64,000 nucleotides of DNA from DASQMT01 sp963835735 (GCA_963835735.1 CAWIGP010000003.1:124001-188000), one strand, 5' to 3'. Positions 33,350-44,218 are shown, counted from the first letter of the stretch. The notes: generated from the letters alone by a model not told the origin. Program-made: numbers and translations.

Positions 33350-34742
33350 ATGGCCGCCACCACCATTTCCACCTCCGTCACCGAACTGCCCGAGTCACGC
33401 GTGCGCGTGGACGCCGAGGTGCCGCCGGAGGAGGTCGAGAAGCGCATCGCGGTCGCCGCGCGCTCGCTCGGCCGCAACATGCGCGTCCCCGGCTTCCGCG
33501 CCGGCAAGGCGCCCGCGCCCGTCGTGATCAAGCGGGTCGGCCGCGACGCCGTGCTCGATGAGGCCGTGCGCGACTCGATCGGCGCGTGGTACTCCGCCGC
33601 GATCGACGACGCGGCGATCGTGCCGGTCGGCGAGCCGCAGCTCGACCTGGGCGAGCTGCCCGGCCAGGGCCAGCCGCTGACCTTCTCGATCGAGATCGGC
33701 GTCCGCCCTGAGGCCACACTCGGCGAGTACAAGGGCCTCGAGGTCGGCAAGCGCGAGCCCGAGGCGACCGACGAGGCGATCGAGGAGGAGATCGAGCGGC
33801 TGCGCGACCGTTCCGGCCGGCTCGAGACCGTCGAGCGCCCGGCCGCCGAGGGCGACTTCGTGGTGATGGATTACAAGGGCACGATCGACGGCGTGGCGTT
33901 CGCCGGCGGCGAGGGCCGCGACCAGATGGTCGAGCTCGGGCTCCGGCCGGCTGGTGCCCGGCTTCGAGGAGCAGCTCACCGGCGCGGCCGCGGGTGAGGA
34001 GCGCACCGTCAAGGTCACGTTCCCGGACGACTACGGCGCCGACGAGCTCGCCGGCAACGACGCCGAGTTCGCCGTGACGGTCAAGGAGGTCAAGGCGAAG
34101 GAGCTCCCCGCCGTCGACGACGACCTCGCCGCCGAGGCCGGCTTCGACACGCTCGACGAGCTGCGCGACGACATCCGCGAGCGCCTGTCCGAGGGCGAGG
34201 AGCGCCGCATCGAGGCCGAGTTCCGCGAGGCGGTGCTCGACTCCGCCGTCGCCAACGCGACCGTCGAGGTGCCCGAGGCGCTGGTCGAGGCGCGCGCCCG
34301 CGAGCTGTGGGACCAGATGCTGCACTCGCTCTCGCACCAGGGGATCTCGAAGGAGATGTACCTGCAGATATCCGGCCGCGACGAGGACGACATCGTCAGC
34401 GAGGGCAGGCCGGACGCCGAGCGTCAGCTCAAGCGCGAGGCGGTGCTCGCCGCGGTCGTCGCCGCGGAGCAGATCGAGCCGAGCGAGGACGAGGTGCTCG
34501 AGGCGCTCGAGGAGGCCGCGCCGTCGGAGAGCACGAGCGCGAAGAAGCTGCTCGAGCGGATGAAGTCCGCAGGGCGCCTGGACACGTTCAAGGCCGAGCT
34601 CGCGAACCGCAAGGCGCTCGACCTGCTGGCCTCCTCGGCGACGCCGATCAGCGTCGAGCAAGCGCAGGCGCGGGACAAGCTGTGGACCCCCGGCAGGGAC
34701 GCCGAGGCGCGCTCGCAGCAGCTCTGGACGCCGGGTTCCTGA
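33350..34742 (+). CDS. tig: Trigger factor, frameshift near 33940
   Basis: Ribosome-associated chaperone and prolyl isomerase of about 464 residues. The N-terminal ribosome-binding domain has the signature GFRAGKAP (here VPGFRAGKAPAPV). The FKBP-like PPIase domain (GDFVVMDYKGTIDGVAFAGG, then LVPGFEEQLTGAAAGEERTV) follows, and the C-terminal helical chaperone domain occupies the second half. The frame breaks between VELG and the conserved SGRLVPGFEEQ: an extra base in a GGG run at 33938-33940 accounts for the 3n+1 span. A sequence error is most likely. It forms a folding/proteolysis cluster with clpP and clpX. Confidence 0.93.
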
Positions 34743-34751
34743 CCCCACCCA

Positions 34752-34775
34752 GCCGCCCTTGCGGCGTTGCTAGAC
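34752..34775 (+). promoter_or_regulatory. Short hairpin and clpP -10 box
   Basis: GCCGC-CCTT-GCGGC (34752-34765) after tig is a weak terminator. TAGACT at 34770-34775 follows directly and is a likely -10 box for clpP, leaving a leader of roughly 70 bases. Confidence 0.35.
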
Positions 34776-34854
34776 TCGCGCCGAGACGAGCGGGCAGCAG
34801 CTGATTGCTCGCCGTGAAGGATTCAGGCGCCGTACGCGAAACGAAGCGAGGACC

Positions 34855-35439
34855 GTGAGCCCACTCGTCCCAATGGTCGTCGAACAGACCTCGCGCGGAG
34901 AGCGCGCGTTCGACATCTATTCCCGCCTGCTGAGCGAGCGGATCATCTTCCTCGGCACGCCGGTGGACGACCAGATCGCGAACCTCGTCGTGGCGCAGCT
35001 GCTGCACCTCGAGTCCGAGGATCCCGACAAGGACATCTCGCTCTACATCAACTCGCCCGGCGGCTCGGTCTACGCCGGCCTCGCGATCTACGACACGATG
35101 CAGTTCATCAAGCCCGACGTGGCGACGATCTGCGTCGGGATCGCGATGTCGATGGGCGCGCTGCTGCTGGGCGGCGGCGCGCACGGCAAGCGCATGGCGC
35201 TCCCGAACGCGAAGATCCTGATCCACCAGGTGTCGTCCGGCTTCCAGGGTCAGGCGACCGACATCGAGATCCACGCGCGCGAGGTGATCGACCTCCGCCG
35301 CCGGCTCGACGAGATCATCGCCGAGCACTCGGGCCAGAGCATCGAGAAGGTCAAGCAGGACACCGAGCGCGACTACTTCATGTCCTCCGAGGAGGCCAAG
35401 GAGTACGGCATCATCGACCGGGTCATCTCGGAGCACTAG
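34855..35439 (+). CDS. clpP: ATP-dependent Clp protease proteolytic subunit
   Basis: Serine peptidase subunit of 194 residues that forms a double heptamer with an ATPase such as ClpX. The catalytic Ser is in CVGIAMSMGALLLGGG, the His in ILIHQVSSGFQG and the Asp in ERDYFMSSEEAKEYG. SLYINSPGGSVYAGLAIYDT is the conserved handle region. Family members usually read GQAASMGA at the nucleophile; here GIAMSMGA replaces it, a mild variation also in other actinobacteria. GTG start, GCGAGGACC just before. It lies 19 bases before clpX. Confidence 0.95.
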   Translation: MSPLVPMVVEQTSRGERAFDIYSRLLSERIIFLGTPVDDQIANLVVAQLLHLESEDPDKDISLYINSPGGSVYAGLAIYDTMQFIKPDVATICVGIAMSMGALLLGGGAHGKRMALPNAKILIHQVSSGFQGQATDIEIHAREVIDLRRRLDEIIAEHSGQSIEKVKQDTERDYFMSSEEAKEYGIIDRVISEH

Positions 35440-35458
35440 GCTCTGGGGAGGAGGACTC

Positions 35459-36733
<1,275 letters not shown>

Positions 36734-36769
36734 CCGCTCGAGCCTCGCCGGGTGGCGGGCGATCGCGAG

Positions 36770-38704
36770 ATGCCCCGCTCGGTGAAGACACTGCTGGCCG
36801 TGGTGATCGCCGCGGGAGCCGCGGTCGTCGCGGTGTGCGTCGCGACGCTCGCCGGCGACCCCGTCGAGCGCACCGGGCTGATCGCCGTGCTCGCGGCGGG
36901 GATGTTCCTCGCCGAGCTGATCCCGATCCGGGTGCCGGGGCGCGCCGAAGAGGTCAGCTTCTCCACGTCGTTCACGTTCGCGCTGCTCGTCACGCACGGG
37001 ACGGCGGAGGCGGTCCTCGTCGCCACCGGCACGCTGCTCCTCGCCGACACGCTGCGGCGCCGCGCGCCGATCAAGGTCGCCTACAACGCGGCCCAGTACG
37101 CGATCTCCTGGGCGGTCGCCGGCCTCGTGTACGAGCTGATCGCCGGATCGCCGGGACTGGACGTCGAGACCGTCGCGCCGGGCGAGCTGGTCGGGCTGCT
37201 CGCGTCAGGACTGGCCTACGGGGTGGTCAACGGAATGCTCGCCCCGCTCCCGCCGGCGCTGCTCGGCGGCGGGCTCGTCTGGCCCGAGCTGCGGCGCGGC
37301 ATGGAGTTCGTGGTCGGCACGACGCTCGCGCTCGTCGCACTCGCGCCGATCATCGTCGTGGTCGCCGGTAACGAGCTGTGGCTGGTGCCGCTGCTCGCGG
37401 CGCCGCTGGCCGCGATCCAGCTCGGCACTCGCCAGGCGCTGATCAACGAGGCGAGCGCGCGCATCGACGCCGTGAGCGGCGCGCTGACGCGCAGCGAGCT
37501 CGAGCACGAGCTGGAGCGGCGGCTGCGCGCGCCAGAGATGGACCCGGCCGTCGTGGTCCTCGACATCGTCGGGTTCGGGGACGTCAACGACGCGCTCGGC
37601 TATCGCGCGGGCGACGTCGTGCTGGCCACGGTGGCGGAGCGGCTGGGCGACGCCGCCGCACGCGGCGACCGCGTCGCCCGGACCGGCGGCGACGCGTTCG
37701 GGGTGCTGTGCGACGCGGGACGGGTCGAGTCCGTCGTCGCGCAGATCGAGGCCGCGCTCGAGCCGCCCGTGCCGGTGGGCGAGCTGGCGGTCGACGTGCG
37801 CGCCGTCGTCGGCGTGGCGTCCGCGCCGGCGCCCGACGCCGCCACGCTGCTGCGCGAGGCCGACCTCGCGCTGCGGACCGCAAAGTCCCAAGGCCTGCCG
37901 TGGGCGCGCTTCGAGCCGGCGATGGCCGCAGGCGCGGCCGAGCGGCTCGCGCTCGCGCCGGAGCTGCGACGGGCGATCGGCGCGGGGCAGTTGGTGCTCC
38001 ACTACCAGCCGAAGGTCGACCTGAGCACCGGGGAGCTGGCCGGCGTCGAGGCGCTGGTGCGCTGGAACCGCCCCGGGCACGGGCTCGTCCCGCCGGGCGC
38101 GTTCATCGACCTGGCCGAGCGCACGGGGCTGATCCGGCCGCTGACGTCCTGGGTGCTGCGCGCGGCCGTCGCGGACCAGGAGCGGTGGGCGGCCGGCGGC
38201 GTGCGCGTGCCGGTGGCCGTGAACCTCTCGGCGCGCGTGCTGCACGCGAACCTGGTCGACGAGATCGCCGCGCTGCTGGGACGCGGCACGCTCGAGCTCG
38301 AGGTCACAGAGTCTGCCGCGATGCGCGATCCCGAACGCGCCCTCACGGTGCTGCGCCGACTCGCGGGGCTCGGTGTCCGCCTCAGCGTCGACGACTTCGG
38401 GACCGGCCACTCGTCGCTCGCCTACCTGGCGCGGCTGCCGGTGGCTGCGCTGAAGATCGACCGCGAGTTCGTCGCCGGACTGGACACGGACGCGGCGAAC
38501 CGCAGCATCGTCAGCACGACGGTCGAGCTGGGGCAGCAGCTCGGGCTGCAAGTCGTCGCGGAGGGCGCCGAGGATGAGGCGACGCTCGCGATCCTGCGCA
38601 CCCTGGGCTGCGACCTCGCCCAGGGCTTCGGAATCGCTCGGCCGATGCCGGCCGACGCCGTCACCGACTGGGCGGCGCAGCACACGGCGGAGCGATCTAC
38701 CTGA
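36770..38704 (+). CDS. Membrane protein with degenerate GGDEF and intact EAL domain (c-di-GMP phosphodiesterase-type)
   Basis: About 644 residues. The N-terminal half (to about 235) has six to seven hydrophobic helices, such as TLLAVVIAAGAAVVAVCVA and LLAAPLAAIQLG, a MASE-like sensor. A GGDEF-type domain (about 250-390) has ARTGGDAFGVL, so the catalytic GGDEF is GGDAF and cyclase activity is probably lost. The EAL domain (about 400-640) keeps VEALVRW, AVNLSARV, LEVTESA, DDFGTGHSSLAYL, LKIDREF, VAEGAE and AQGFGIARPMP, so c-di-GMP hydrolysis is expected. ATG 36770 is used; a GTG at 36752 would add six residues. It follows clpX by 36 bases. Confidence 0.9.
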   Translation: MPRSVKTLLAVVIAAGAAVVAVCVATLAGDPVERTGLIAVLAAGMFLAELIPIRVPGRAEEVSFSTSFTFALLVTHGTAEAVLVATGTLLLADTLRRRAPIKVAYNAAQYAISWAVAGLVYELIAGSPGLDVETVAPGELVGLLASGLAYGVVNGMLAPLPPALLGGGLVWPELRRGMEFVVGTTLALVALAPIIVVVAGNELWLVPLLAAPLAAIQLGTRQALINEASARIDAVSGALTRSELEHELERRLRAPEMDPAVVVLDIVGFGDVNDALGYRAGDVVLATVAERLGDAAARGDRVARTGGDAFGVLCDAGRVESVVAQIEAALEPPVPVGELAVDVRAVVGVASAPAPDAATLLREADLALRTAKSQGLPWARFEPAMAAGAAERLALAPELRRAIGAGQLVLHYQPKVDLSTGELAGVEALVRWNRPGHGLVPPGAFIDLAERTGLIRPLTSWVLRAAVADQERWAAGGVRVPVAVNLSARVLHANLVDEIAALLGRGTLELEVTESAAMRDPERALTVLRRLAGLGVRLSVDDFGTGHSSLAYLARLPVAALKIDREFVAGLDTDAANRSIVSTTVELGQQLGLQVVAEGAEDEATLAILRTLGCDLAQGFGIARPMPADAVTDWAAQHTAERST

Positions 38705-38743
38705 CCTCCGCGCCTCGGGTCTGGTCCTAGACTCCGGGGCCCG

Positions 38744-41299
38744 ATGGCCAACCTGCAGGAGCGCACCCGCTGGGAGCCCGACGAGGCCGAGGCGCGCATC
38801 TTCGCGCGCTGGCTGGAGTCGGGCCTGTTCCACCCCGAGCCGGCCGGGACGGCCGCCGAGAACTACTCGATCGCCGTCCCGCCGCCGAACGTCACGGGCG
38901 AGCTGCACATGGGCCATGCACTCAACGGCTCGTTGCAGGACACGCTGATCCGCTACCACCGGATGCTGGGGCGGCGCACCAAGTGGACGCTCGGCACCGA
39001 CCACGCCGGGATCGCCACTCAGCGACAGGTGGAGAAGCTGCTGCTCACTGAGGGCACGAGCCGCGAGGAGCTCGGCCGCGAGGCGTTCATCGAGCGTGTC
39101 TGGCAGTGGCGCGAGCAGTACGGCGGCACGATCATCGGCCAGTTCCAGCGGCTCGGCGCCTCGCTGGACTACGACGAGGAACGCTTCACGCTCGACGACG
39201 CCTACGCGCGCGCGGTCATGAAGGTGTTCGTCGACCTGTACGAGAAGGGCCTGATCTACCGCGACTACTACATGGTCAACTGGGATCCCGGGCTGCGCTC
39301 GGCGATCTCCGATCTCGAGGTCGAGGAGCGCGAGGTCACCGACACGCTCTACTACGTCGATTACCCGCTCGCCTCGGGCGTCGGCTCGATCACCCTCGCG
39401 ACCGTGCGGCCGGAGACGATGCTGGCCGACACCGCGATCGCGGTGCATCCCGATGATGAGCGTTATACGCGCCTGATCGGTGAGTCCGCGATCCTTCCGC
39501 TCGTCGGCCGCAAGCTGCGCATCATCGCCGACCCATACGTGAAGCCGGAGTTCGGCACCGGCGCGCTGAAGATCACGCCGGGCCACGACCCCAACGACTT
39601 CGAGATCGGTCGCGCGCACGGGCTCGAGGAGCTGGTCGTCATCGGCGAGGACGGGCGCCTGAACGAGAACGCGCCGGACGCGTTCCGCGGCCTGACCGCG
39701 CTCGAGGCGCGCGAGGCGGTGGTCGCCGCCCTACGCGACGAGGGCCGGATCGCCCGGACCGAGCAGTACGTGCACGCGGTGCCCTACTCGCACCGCTCCG
39801 GGGAGCGGATCGAGCCGCTGATCAGCCTGCAGTGGTTCATGAGGATGGACGAACTGGCGGTGCCCGCGATGGAGGTCGTGCACGACGGCCGACTGCGCAT
39901 CCATCCGGAGAGCCAGCGCAAGCGCTATCTCGATTGGCTCGCCGCGATCCGACCGTGGGCCATCTCGCGCCAGCTCTGGTGGGGCCACCAGATCCCGGTC
40001 TGGTACCGCGGCGACGAGACGTACGTCGGGACCGAGCCGCCGGAGGGCGACGGCTGGGAGCGCGACCCCGACGTGCTCGACACGTGGTTCTCGTCCGGCC
40101 TGTGGCCGTTCGCGACGCTCGGCTGGCCGGACGACACGCCGGAGCTGCGCGCGTTCTACCCCACCGACGTACTCTCCACCGGTCGCGACATCCTCTTCCT
40201 GTGGGTCGCGCGGATGGTGATGCTCGGGATCGAGTTCACCGGCGAGGTGCCGTTCTCCGACGTCCTCAACCACTCGATCATCCTGGCCCCGGACGGGCGC
40301 CGCATGTCCAAGTCGCTGGGCACCGGAATCGACCCGCTCGAGGTGATCGACGAGTTCGGCGCCGACGGCACGCGCTTCGGCCTGCTCGCGATGTCCTCGA
40401 CGCAGGACGTCCGCTTCTCGGTCGAGAAGGTCGCGCAGGGCCGCCAGCTCGCCAACAAGCTGTTCAACGCGACGCGGCTCGTGCTCCTGCGCACGGCGGA
40501 CGGCGTCGTGCTCGACGACGAGCCGCCGCGGCCGGCGGCCGTCGAGGATGCCTGGATCCTCTCGCGCCTGGAGCGCGCGAAGGCCGGCACCGCGCACGCG
40601 ATCGAGTCGTTCGAGCTCCACCGCGTCGCGCTCGGGCTGTACGACTTCGTCTACGGCGAGCTGTGCGACTGGTACCTGGAGATCGTCAAGCCGCGCCTGT
40701 ACGCGGAGGACAACCGCGAGGTCAGCCGCTTCGCGCTCGGCGTGATCGCCGAGACGCTCGCGCTCGCCCACCCGGTCATTCCGTTCGTGACCGAGGAGCT
40801 GTGGTCGCATGTCCCCGGTGCCGACGGCCTGCTCATGGCGCGCCGCTGGCCCGTGGCCGACGAGTCGCTGATCGACCCTGACGCCGAGGGCGAGGTCGGG
40901 CGCGCGATCGCCGCCGTGCAGGAGCTGCGCGGCTGGCGCGACCGGATCGGCGCCACGCCGTCCGCCGTGCTCCCGGCGCGGCTCGAGGCCGGCGGCTACG
41001 AGCGCACCGCCGAGCACGTCGCGCGACTCGCGCGCGTGGCATGGTCGCTCGACGGCGGCGACCCCGCCGCGGCGGTCTCGGTGCCGGGCGGCACGGTCGC
41101 CGTGCTGGCGTCGGACGCCGTCGACCTCGGCGCGGCGGCGCGCCGGATCGACGAGCGACGGGGCTGGCTGGAGGGCGAGATCGCGCGTGCCGAGAAGAAG
41201 CTGGCCAACGAGGGCTTCGTCTCCAAGGCGCCGGATGCGGTTGTGGCGGCCGAGCGCGACAAGCTCGCGCGGCTGCGCGAGGAGCGTGCGAGCCTGTGA
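38744..41299 (+). CDS. valS: Valyl-tRNA synthetase
   Basis: Class I aminoacyl-tRNA synthetase of 851 residues charging tRNA-Val. The HIGH motif is VTGELHMGHALN, the KMSKS motif is GRRMSKSLGTG (Lys replaced by Arg in the first position), and editing-domain features include TVRPETMLADTAIAV. The Trp-rich ISRQLWWGHQIPVWY and LDTWFSSGLWPF are typical. A C-terminal coiled coil (RRIDERRGWLEGEIARAEKK) binds tRNA. TAGACT at 38728-38733 ends ten bases before the ATG. The TGA overlaps the GTG of folC. Confidence 0.97.
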   Translation: MANLQERTRWEPDEAEARIFARWLESGLFHPEPAGTAAENYSIAVPPPNVTGELHMGHALNGSLQDTLIRYHRMLGRRTKWTLGTDHAGIATQRQVEKLLLTEGTSREELGREAFIERVWQWREQYGGTIIGQFQRLGASLDYDEERFTLDDAYARAVMKVFVDLYEKGLIYRDYYMVNWDPGLRSAISDLEVEEREVTDTLYYVDYPLASGVGSITLATVRPETMLADTAIAVHPDDERYTRLIGESAILPLVGRKLRIIADPYVKPEFGTGALKITPGHDPNDFEIGRAHGLEELVVIGEDGRLNENAPDAFRGLTALEAREAVVAALRDEGRIARTEQYVHAVPYSHRSGERIEPLISLQWFMRMDELAVPAMEVVHDGRLRIHPESQRKRYLDWLAAIRPWAISRQLWWGHQIPVWYRGDETYVGTEPPEGDGWERDPDVLDTWFSSGLWPFATLGWPDDTPELRAFYPTDVLSTGRDILFLWVARMVMLGIEFTGEVPFSDVLNHSIILAPDGRRMSKSLGTGIDPLEVIDEFGADGTRFGLLAMSSTQDVRFSVEKVAQGRQLANKLFNATRLVLLRTADGVVLDDEPPRPAAVEDAWILSRLERAKAGTAHAIESFELHRVALGLYDFVYGELCDWYLEIVKPRLYAEDNREVSRFALGVIAETLALAHPVIPFVTEELWSHVPGADGLLMARRWPVADESLIDPDAEGEVGRAIAAVQELRGWRDRIGATPSAVLPARLEAGGYERTAEHVARLARVAWSLDGGDPAAAVSVPGGTVAVLASDAVDLGAAARRIDERRGWLEGEIARAEKKLANEGFVSKAPDAVVAAERDKLARLREERASL

Positions 41300-42498
41300 C
41301 GTGGTCGGTCGAACGCGCCGAGGACCACCTGCTCGGGCTCGAGCTGTTCGGCATGCGCTTCGGGCTGGAGCGCATGCGCCGGCTGCTGACCGCGCTCGAC
41401 ACGCCGCAGGAGCGCTTCTCCGCGATCCACGTCGTCGGCACGAACGGCAAGAGCTCGACGGTGCGCATGACGGCGGCGCTGCTCGAAGCGCACGGCGTGC
41501 GCACGGGCGCGTTCGTCTCCCCGCACCTGACGACGTTCGCGGAGCGGATCCGGATCGGTGACCGCGACCTCGAGCCTGCCGCATTCGGCGCCGCGGTGCA
41601 GCGCGCGGCCGCCGCGGCGGCGAAGGTCGACCGCGGGCTGGAGACCGGCGACCGCGTCACCCAGTTCGAGCTGATCACCGCCGCGGCGTTCGACGAGCTG
41701 GCGCGGCGCGGGGTGGAGGTCGCGGTCGTCGAGGCCGGCCTCGGCGGCCGCCACGACGCGACCGGCGTGCTGCGCGCGCCGATCGTCGTGTTGACGAACG
41801 TCGGGCTGGAGCACACCCGCTGGCTCGGGCCGACGGTCGCCGACATCGCGCGCGAGAAGCTCGCCGTCGTGCGGCCGGATGCCACGCTCGTGCTGGGCGA
41901 GGTGCCAGCGGAGGTCGAGGAGCTCGCGGTCGCGACCGGTGCGCGGATCGTCCGGCCGGAGCCGGTCGACACGCAGCTGCCCGGCTACCAGGGCGAGAAC
42001 TTCGCCGTCGCCCGCGCGGCGGCGCGCGAGCAGCTCGGGCTGCTCGACCCACTTGTGGTCGAGCGCGTCGCCGCCTCCATCACCGTGCCGGGCCGGCTGC
42101 AGGTCGTCGCCGAGCGGCCGCTCACGATCCTCGACGGCGCGCACAACCCGAGTGGCGTCGAGGCGTTGGCCGCCGCGCTGCCGGAGCGCCCGTTCGTCGC
42201 CGTCGTCTCGATCCTCGACGACAAGGACGCGGCGTCGATGCTGCGTGCGCTGCTGCCGCGCTGCGAGCGCTTCGTCTGCACGGCGGCGCCCAGCCCCCGC
42301 GCGCTGTCGCCGGCCACGCTCGCGTCGCTCGTGGAGCAGCTCGGCGCGGAGGCGGAGATCGTCCCGGCGCCCCGCGCCGCCGTCGCCCGCGCGCAGGGGC
42401 TGGCCGGGCCCGAGGGCGCAGTGGTCGCGACCGGATCGATCTACCTGATCGCCGAGTTGGTCTCGGCTCCAGGACGGCGGAGGGCCTCCGCGCTGTGA
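41296..42498 (+). CDS. folC: Folylpolyglutamate synthase / dihydrofolate synthase
   Basis: ATP-dependent ligase of 400 residues that adds glutamates to folates, and probably also makes dihydrofolate. The P-loop is IHVVGTNGKSSTVRM, with VSPHLTTFAERIRIGD, VVEAGLGGRHDATGVL and TNVGLEHTRWLGPTV as the Mur-ligase motifs. ILDGAHNPSGVEALAAAL is the C-terminal domain motif. The GTG start lies inside the valS stop (GTGA), and its own stop overlaps the start of a small membrane protein gene. The C-terminal tail is short and Arg-rich. Confidence 0.95.
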   Translation: MTWSVERAEDHLLGLELFGMRFGLERMRRLLTALDTPQERFSAIHVVGTNGKSSTVRMTAALLEAHGVRTGAFVSPHLTTFAERIRIGDRDLEPAAFGAAVQRAAAAAAKVDRGLETGDRVTQFELITAAAFDELARRGVEVAVVEAGLGGRHDATGVLRAPIVVLTNVGLEHTRWLGPTVADIAREKLAVVRPDATLVLGEVPAEVEELAVATGARIVRPEPVDTQLPGYQGENFAVARAAAREQLGLLDPLVVERVAASITVPGRLQVVAERPLTILDGAHNPSGVEALAAALPERPFVAVVSILDDKDAASMLRALLPRCERFVCTAAPSPRALSPATLASLVEQLGAEAEIVPAPRAAVARAQGLAGPEGAVVATGSIYLIAELVSAPGRRRASAL

Positions 42499-42611
42499 AC
42501 GACAACGGCCCCAGCGTGCTCGGGATGATCGCCCTCGTGGCGGTCGTCGTCGCGCTCACGATCCTGATCTTCTTCGCCCTCGGCTACGCTTTCGGGCGGA
42601 TGTTCCTCTAG
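42495..42611 (+). CDS. Small single-span membrane protein (38 aa)
   Basis: A tiny gene translated from GTG 42495, which overlaps the folC stop (GTGA), to TAG 42609-42611. The peptide starts VNDNGPSVLGMIALVAVVVA and continues LTILIFFALGYAFGRMFL: one hydrophobic helix of about 23 residues with a short polar N-terminus. The overlap with folC is the same coupling used throughout the operons here, which supports it being a true gene. No family is recognised. It may be a partner of the zinc-ribbon membrane protein encoded 38 bases downstream. Confidence 0.6.
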   Translation: MNDNGPSVLGMIALVAVVVALTILIFFALGYAFGRMFL

Positions 42612-42649
42612 TCGGCCGGTGCCGTCGCTACGGTTTCTGCCGCGTTCTC

Positions 42650-43189
42650 ATGCTCAGCTTCGGCGTCTTCGGCATCGACAACGACGCGCTCAACACGGCC
42701 GTCAACGTCCTCATCCTCGTGCTCATCGTGGTGTGGGCTGCGCTCGTGTTCTGGACGTTCGCCGACGCGCGGCGCCGGATCGACGACCCGATGCTGGTCG
42801 GCTGCGCGACGCTCGCGTCGCTGTTCCCCTTCGTCGGGACGATCATCTACTGCATCGTCCGGCCGCCGGAGTACCTCGACGACGTGCGCCTGCGCGAGCT
42901 CGAGATGCAGGCCGCCGAGGCGCGCCTCGTGCAGCTCGACTACGAGCTCTGCCCGCATTGCGAGTACGAGGTCAAGTCCGACTACCTGCGCTGTCCGAGC
43001 TGCATGCGCAAGCTGAAGGACCGCTGCGTTTCGTGCGGCAAGGCGATCGACCCCGCCTGGCGGCTCTGCCCCTACTGCGAGGCCGAGACGGGGGCGGCGC
43101 CGCCGGCGTCGGCCAGCCGCCGGCGCCGCCGCGGCTCCACGACGTCCGAGGACGCCGTGGCCGAGGCCTCGCCGCGCTCCTCACGCTGA
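42650..43189 (+). CDS. Membrane protein with double zinc ribbon
   Basis: Protein of 179 residues. Two hydrophobic segments (AVNVLILVLIVVWAALVFWT; CATLASLFPFVGTIIYCIV) are joined by a short basic loop DARRRIDDP. A helical stretch with LRELEMQAAEARL leads to a zinc-ribbon pair: CPHCEYEVKSDYLRCPSCMR and CVSCGKAIDPAWRLCPYCEA, four CxxC knuckles in all. The Arg/Ser-rich tail is disordered. The zinc domain would face the cytosol. Its function is unknown; its place between folC and ndk is outside the usual core order. Confidence 0.8.
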   Translation: MLSFGVFGIDNDALNTAVNVLILVLIVVWAALVFWTFADARRRIDDPMLVGCATLASLFPFVGTIIYCIVRPPEYLDDVRLRELEMQAAEARLVQLDYELCPHCEYEVKSDYLRCPSCMRKLKDRCVSCGKAIDPAWRLCPYCEAETGAAPPASASRRRRRGSTTSEDAVAEASPRSSR

Positions 43190-43208
43190 ACTCGACCACG
43201 GAGACCAA

Positions 43209-43607
43209 ATGGACCGGACCCTGATCCTGGTGAAGCCGGACGCCTTCGCGCGCAACCTGACCGGCGAGATCATCGCCCGCTTCGAACGCAAGGGGCTGCG
43301 GATCGCGGCTCTGCGCCACATGACGCTCGACCGTCCGCTGGCGGAGCGGCATTACGCCGAGCACGAGGGCAAGCCGTTCTTCGGGGAGCTGGTGTCGTTC
43401 ATCTCGTCCGGCCCGCTGGTCGCGATGATCCTCGAGGGCCAGGACGCCGTCGTCGCGGCGCGCCAGGTGATCGGGGCGACCAACCCGCTCGAGGCCGCGC
43501 CGGGCTCGATCCGCGGCGATTTCGCGATCGAGGTCGGCCAGAACATGGTCCACGGCTCCGACTCGCCCGAGTCGGCCGAGCGCGAGGCGAACCTGTTCTT
43601 CCCGTGA
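43209..43607 (+). CDS. ndk: Nucleoside diphosphate kinase
   Basis: Enzyme of 132 residues that balances NTP pools by phosphate transfer through a histidine. The start is DRTLILVKPDAFARNLTGEI; the active-site His is in NMVHGSDSPESAEREANLFF, and RGDFAIEVGQN precedes it. The central IGATNPLEAAPGSIRG is conserved. The length is typical of short bacterial forms. The TGA overlaps the GTG of maf. Confidence 0.97.
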   Translation: MDRTLILVKPDAFARNLTGEIIARFERKGLRIAALRHMTLDRPLAERHYAEHEGKPFFGELVSFISSGPLVAMILEGQDAVVAARQVIGATNPLEAAPGSIRGDFAIEVGQNMVHGSDSPESAEREANLFFP

Positions 43608-44154
43608 TCCTGGCGAGCGCGTCGCCGCAGCGGCGCGCGATCCTCGCCCAGGTGCGGATCCCGTTCACGGTCGCGCCCACCGGTGTGGAGGAGCTGACGG
43701 CGGGCGAGCCGCACGCGGTCGCCGCCGAGAACGCGCGCCGCAAGGCGCTCGCGGTCGGGGGTCAGAGCTGCCCAGCCGACGCCCGCTCGTGCTCGGCGCG
43801 GACACGCTGGTCACGATCGACGGCGAGATCCTCGGCAAGCCGCGCGACGCCGCCCAGGCGGCCGAGTACGTCGGCCGCCTGGCGGGCCGCTCGCACGAAG
43901 TCGTCGGCGGGATCGCGCTCGCGCGCGACGGCGAGATCACGGCCGAGGCGGTCGAGGTCACCGAGGTCGTCTTCCGCGAACTGACGGCCGACGACGTCAA
44001 GGAGTACGTGGCGCTCGGCGAGTGGGAGGGGAGGGCAGGCGGCTACGCGATCCAGGGCGCCGGAGCGGCGCTCGTGCGCCGCATCAACGGCGACTACCTC
44101 AATGTGGTCGGCCTCCCGCTTGCACGCTTATTGGATCTCCTGCCGCACGGCTAA
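43604..44154 (+). CDS. maf: Maf-like nucleotide pyrophosphatase, frameshift near 43770
   Basis: Nucleoside triphosphate pyrophosphatase of about 184 residues (Maf/YhdE family) that removes non-canonical or dTTP/UTP-type nucleotides. The start LASASPQRRAILAQV carries the family SxSPRR-like motif, here SASPQRR with a Gln in place of Pro-Arg spacing. After ENARRKALAV the frame is lost until RPLVLGADTLVTIDGEILGK; the remainder with GGYAIQGAGAALVRRINGD is intact. The 3n+2 span indicates one missing base between 43753 and 43790. It is coupled to ndk by GTGA. Confidence 0.9.
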
Positions 44155-44161
44155 GATCACC

Positions 44162-44218
44162 ATTTCGCCTGCCAGGCGATTCGCTCGTACCTCGCTCATC
44201 GCCTTCGGCGACGTCACA
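44162..44218 (+). repeat. Structured intergenic element, copy 1 (before mreB)
   Basis: A 57-base element: hairpin CGCCTG-C-CAGGCG (44166-44178), a middle part with CGCTCGTACCTCGC, then hairpin CGCC-TTC-GGCG (44200-44210) and GACGTCAC. It ends two bases before the mreB start codon and follows TAAGAT at 44153-44158, a possible -10 box, so it could be the leader of the mRNA. Copies 2 and 3 precede rodA and obg. Confidence 0.75.
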
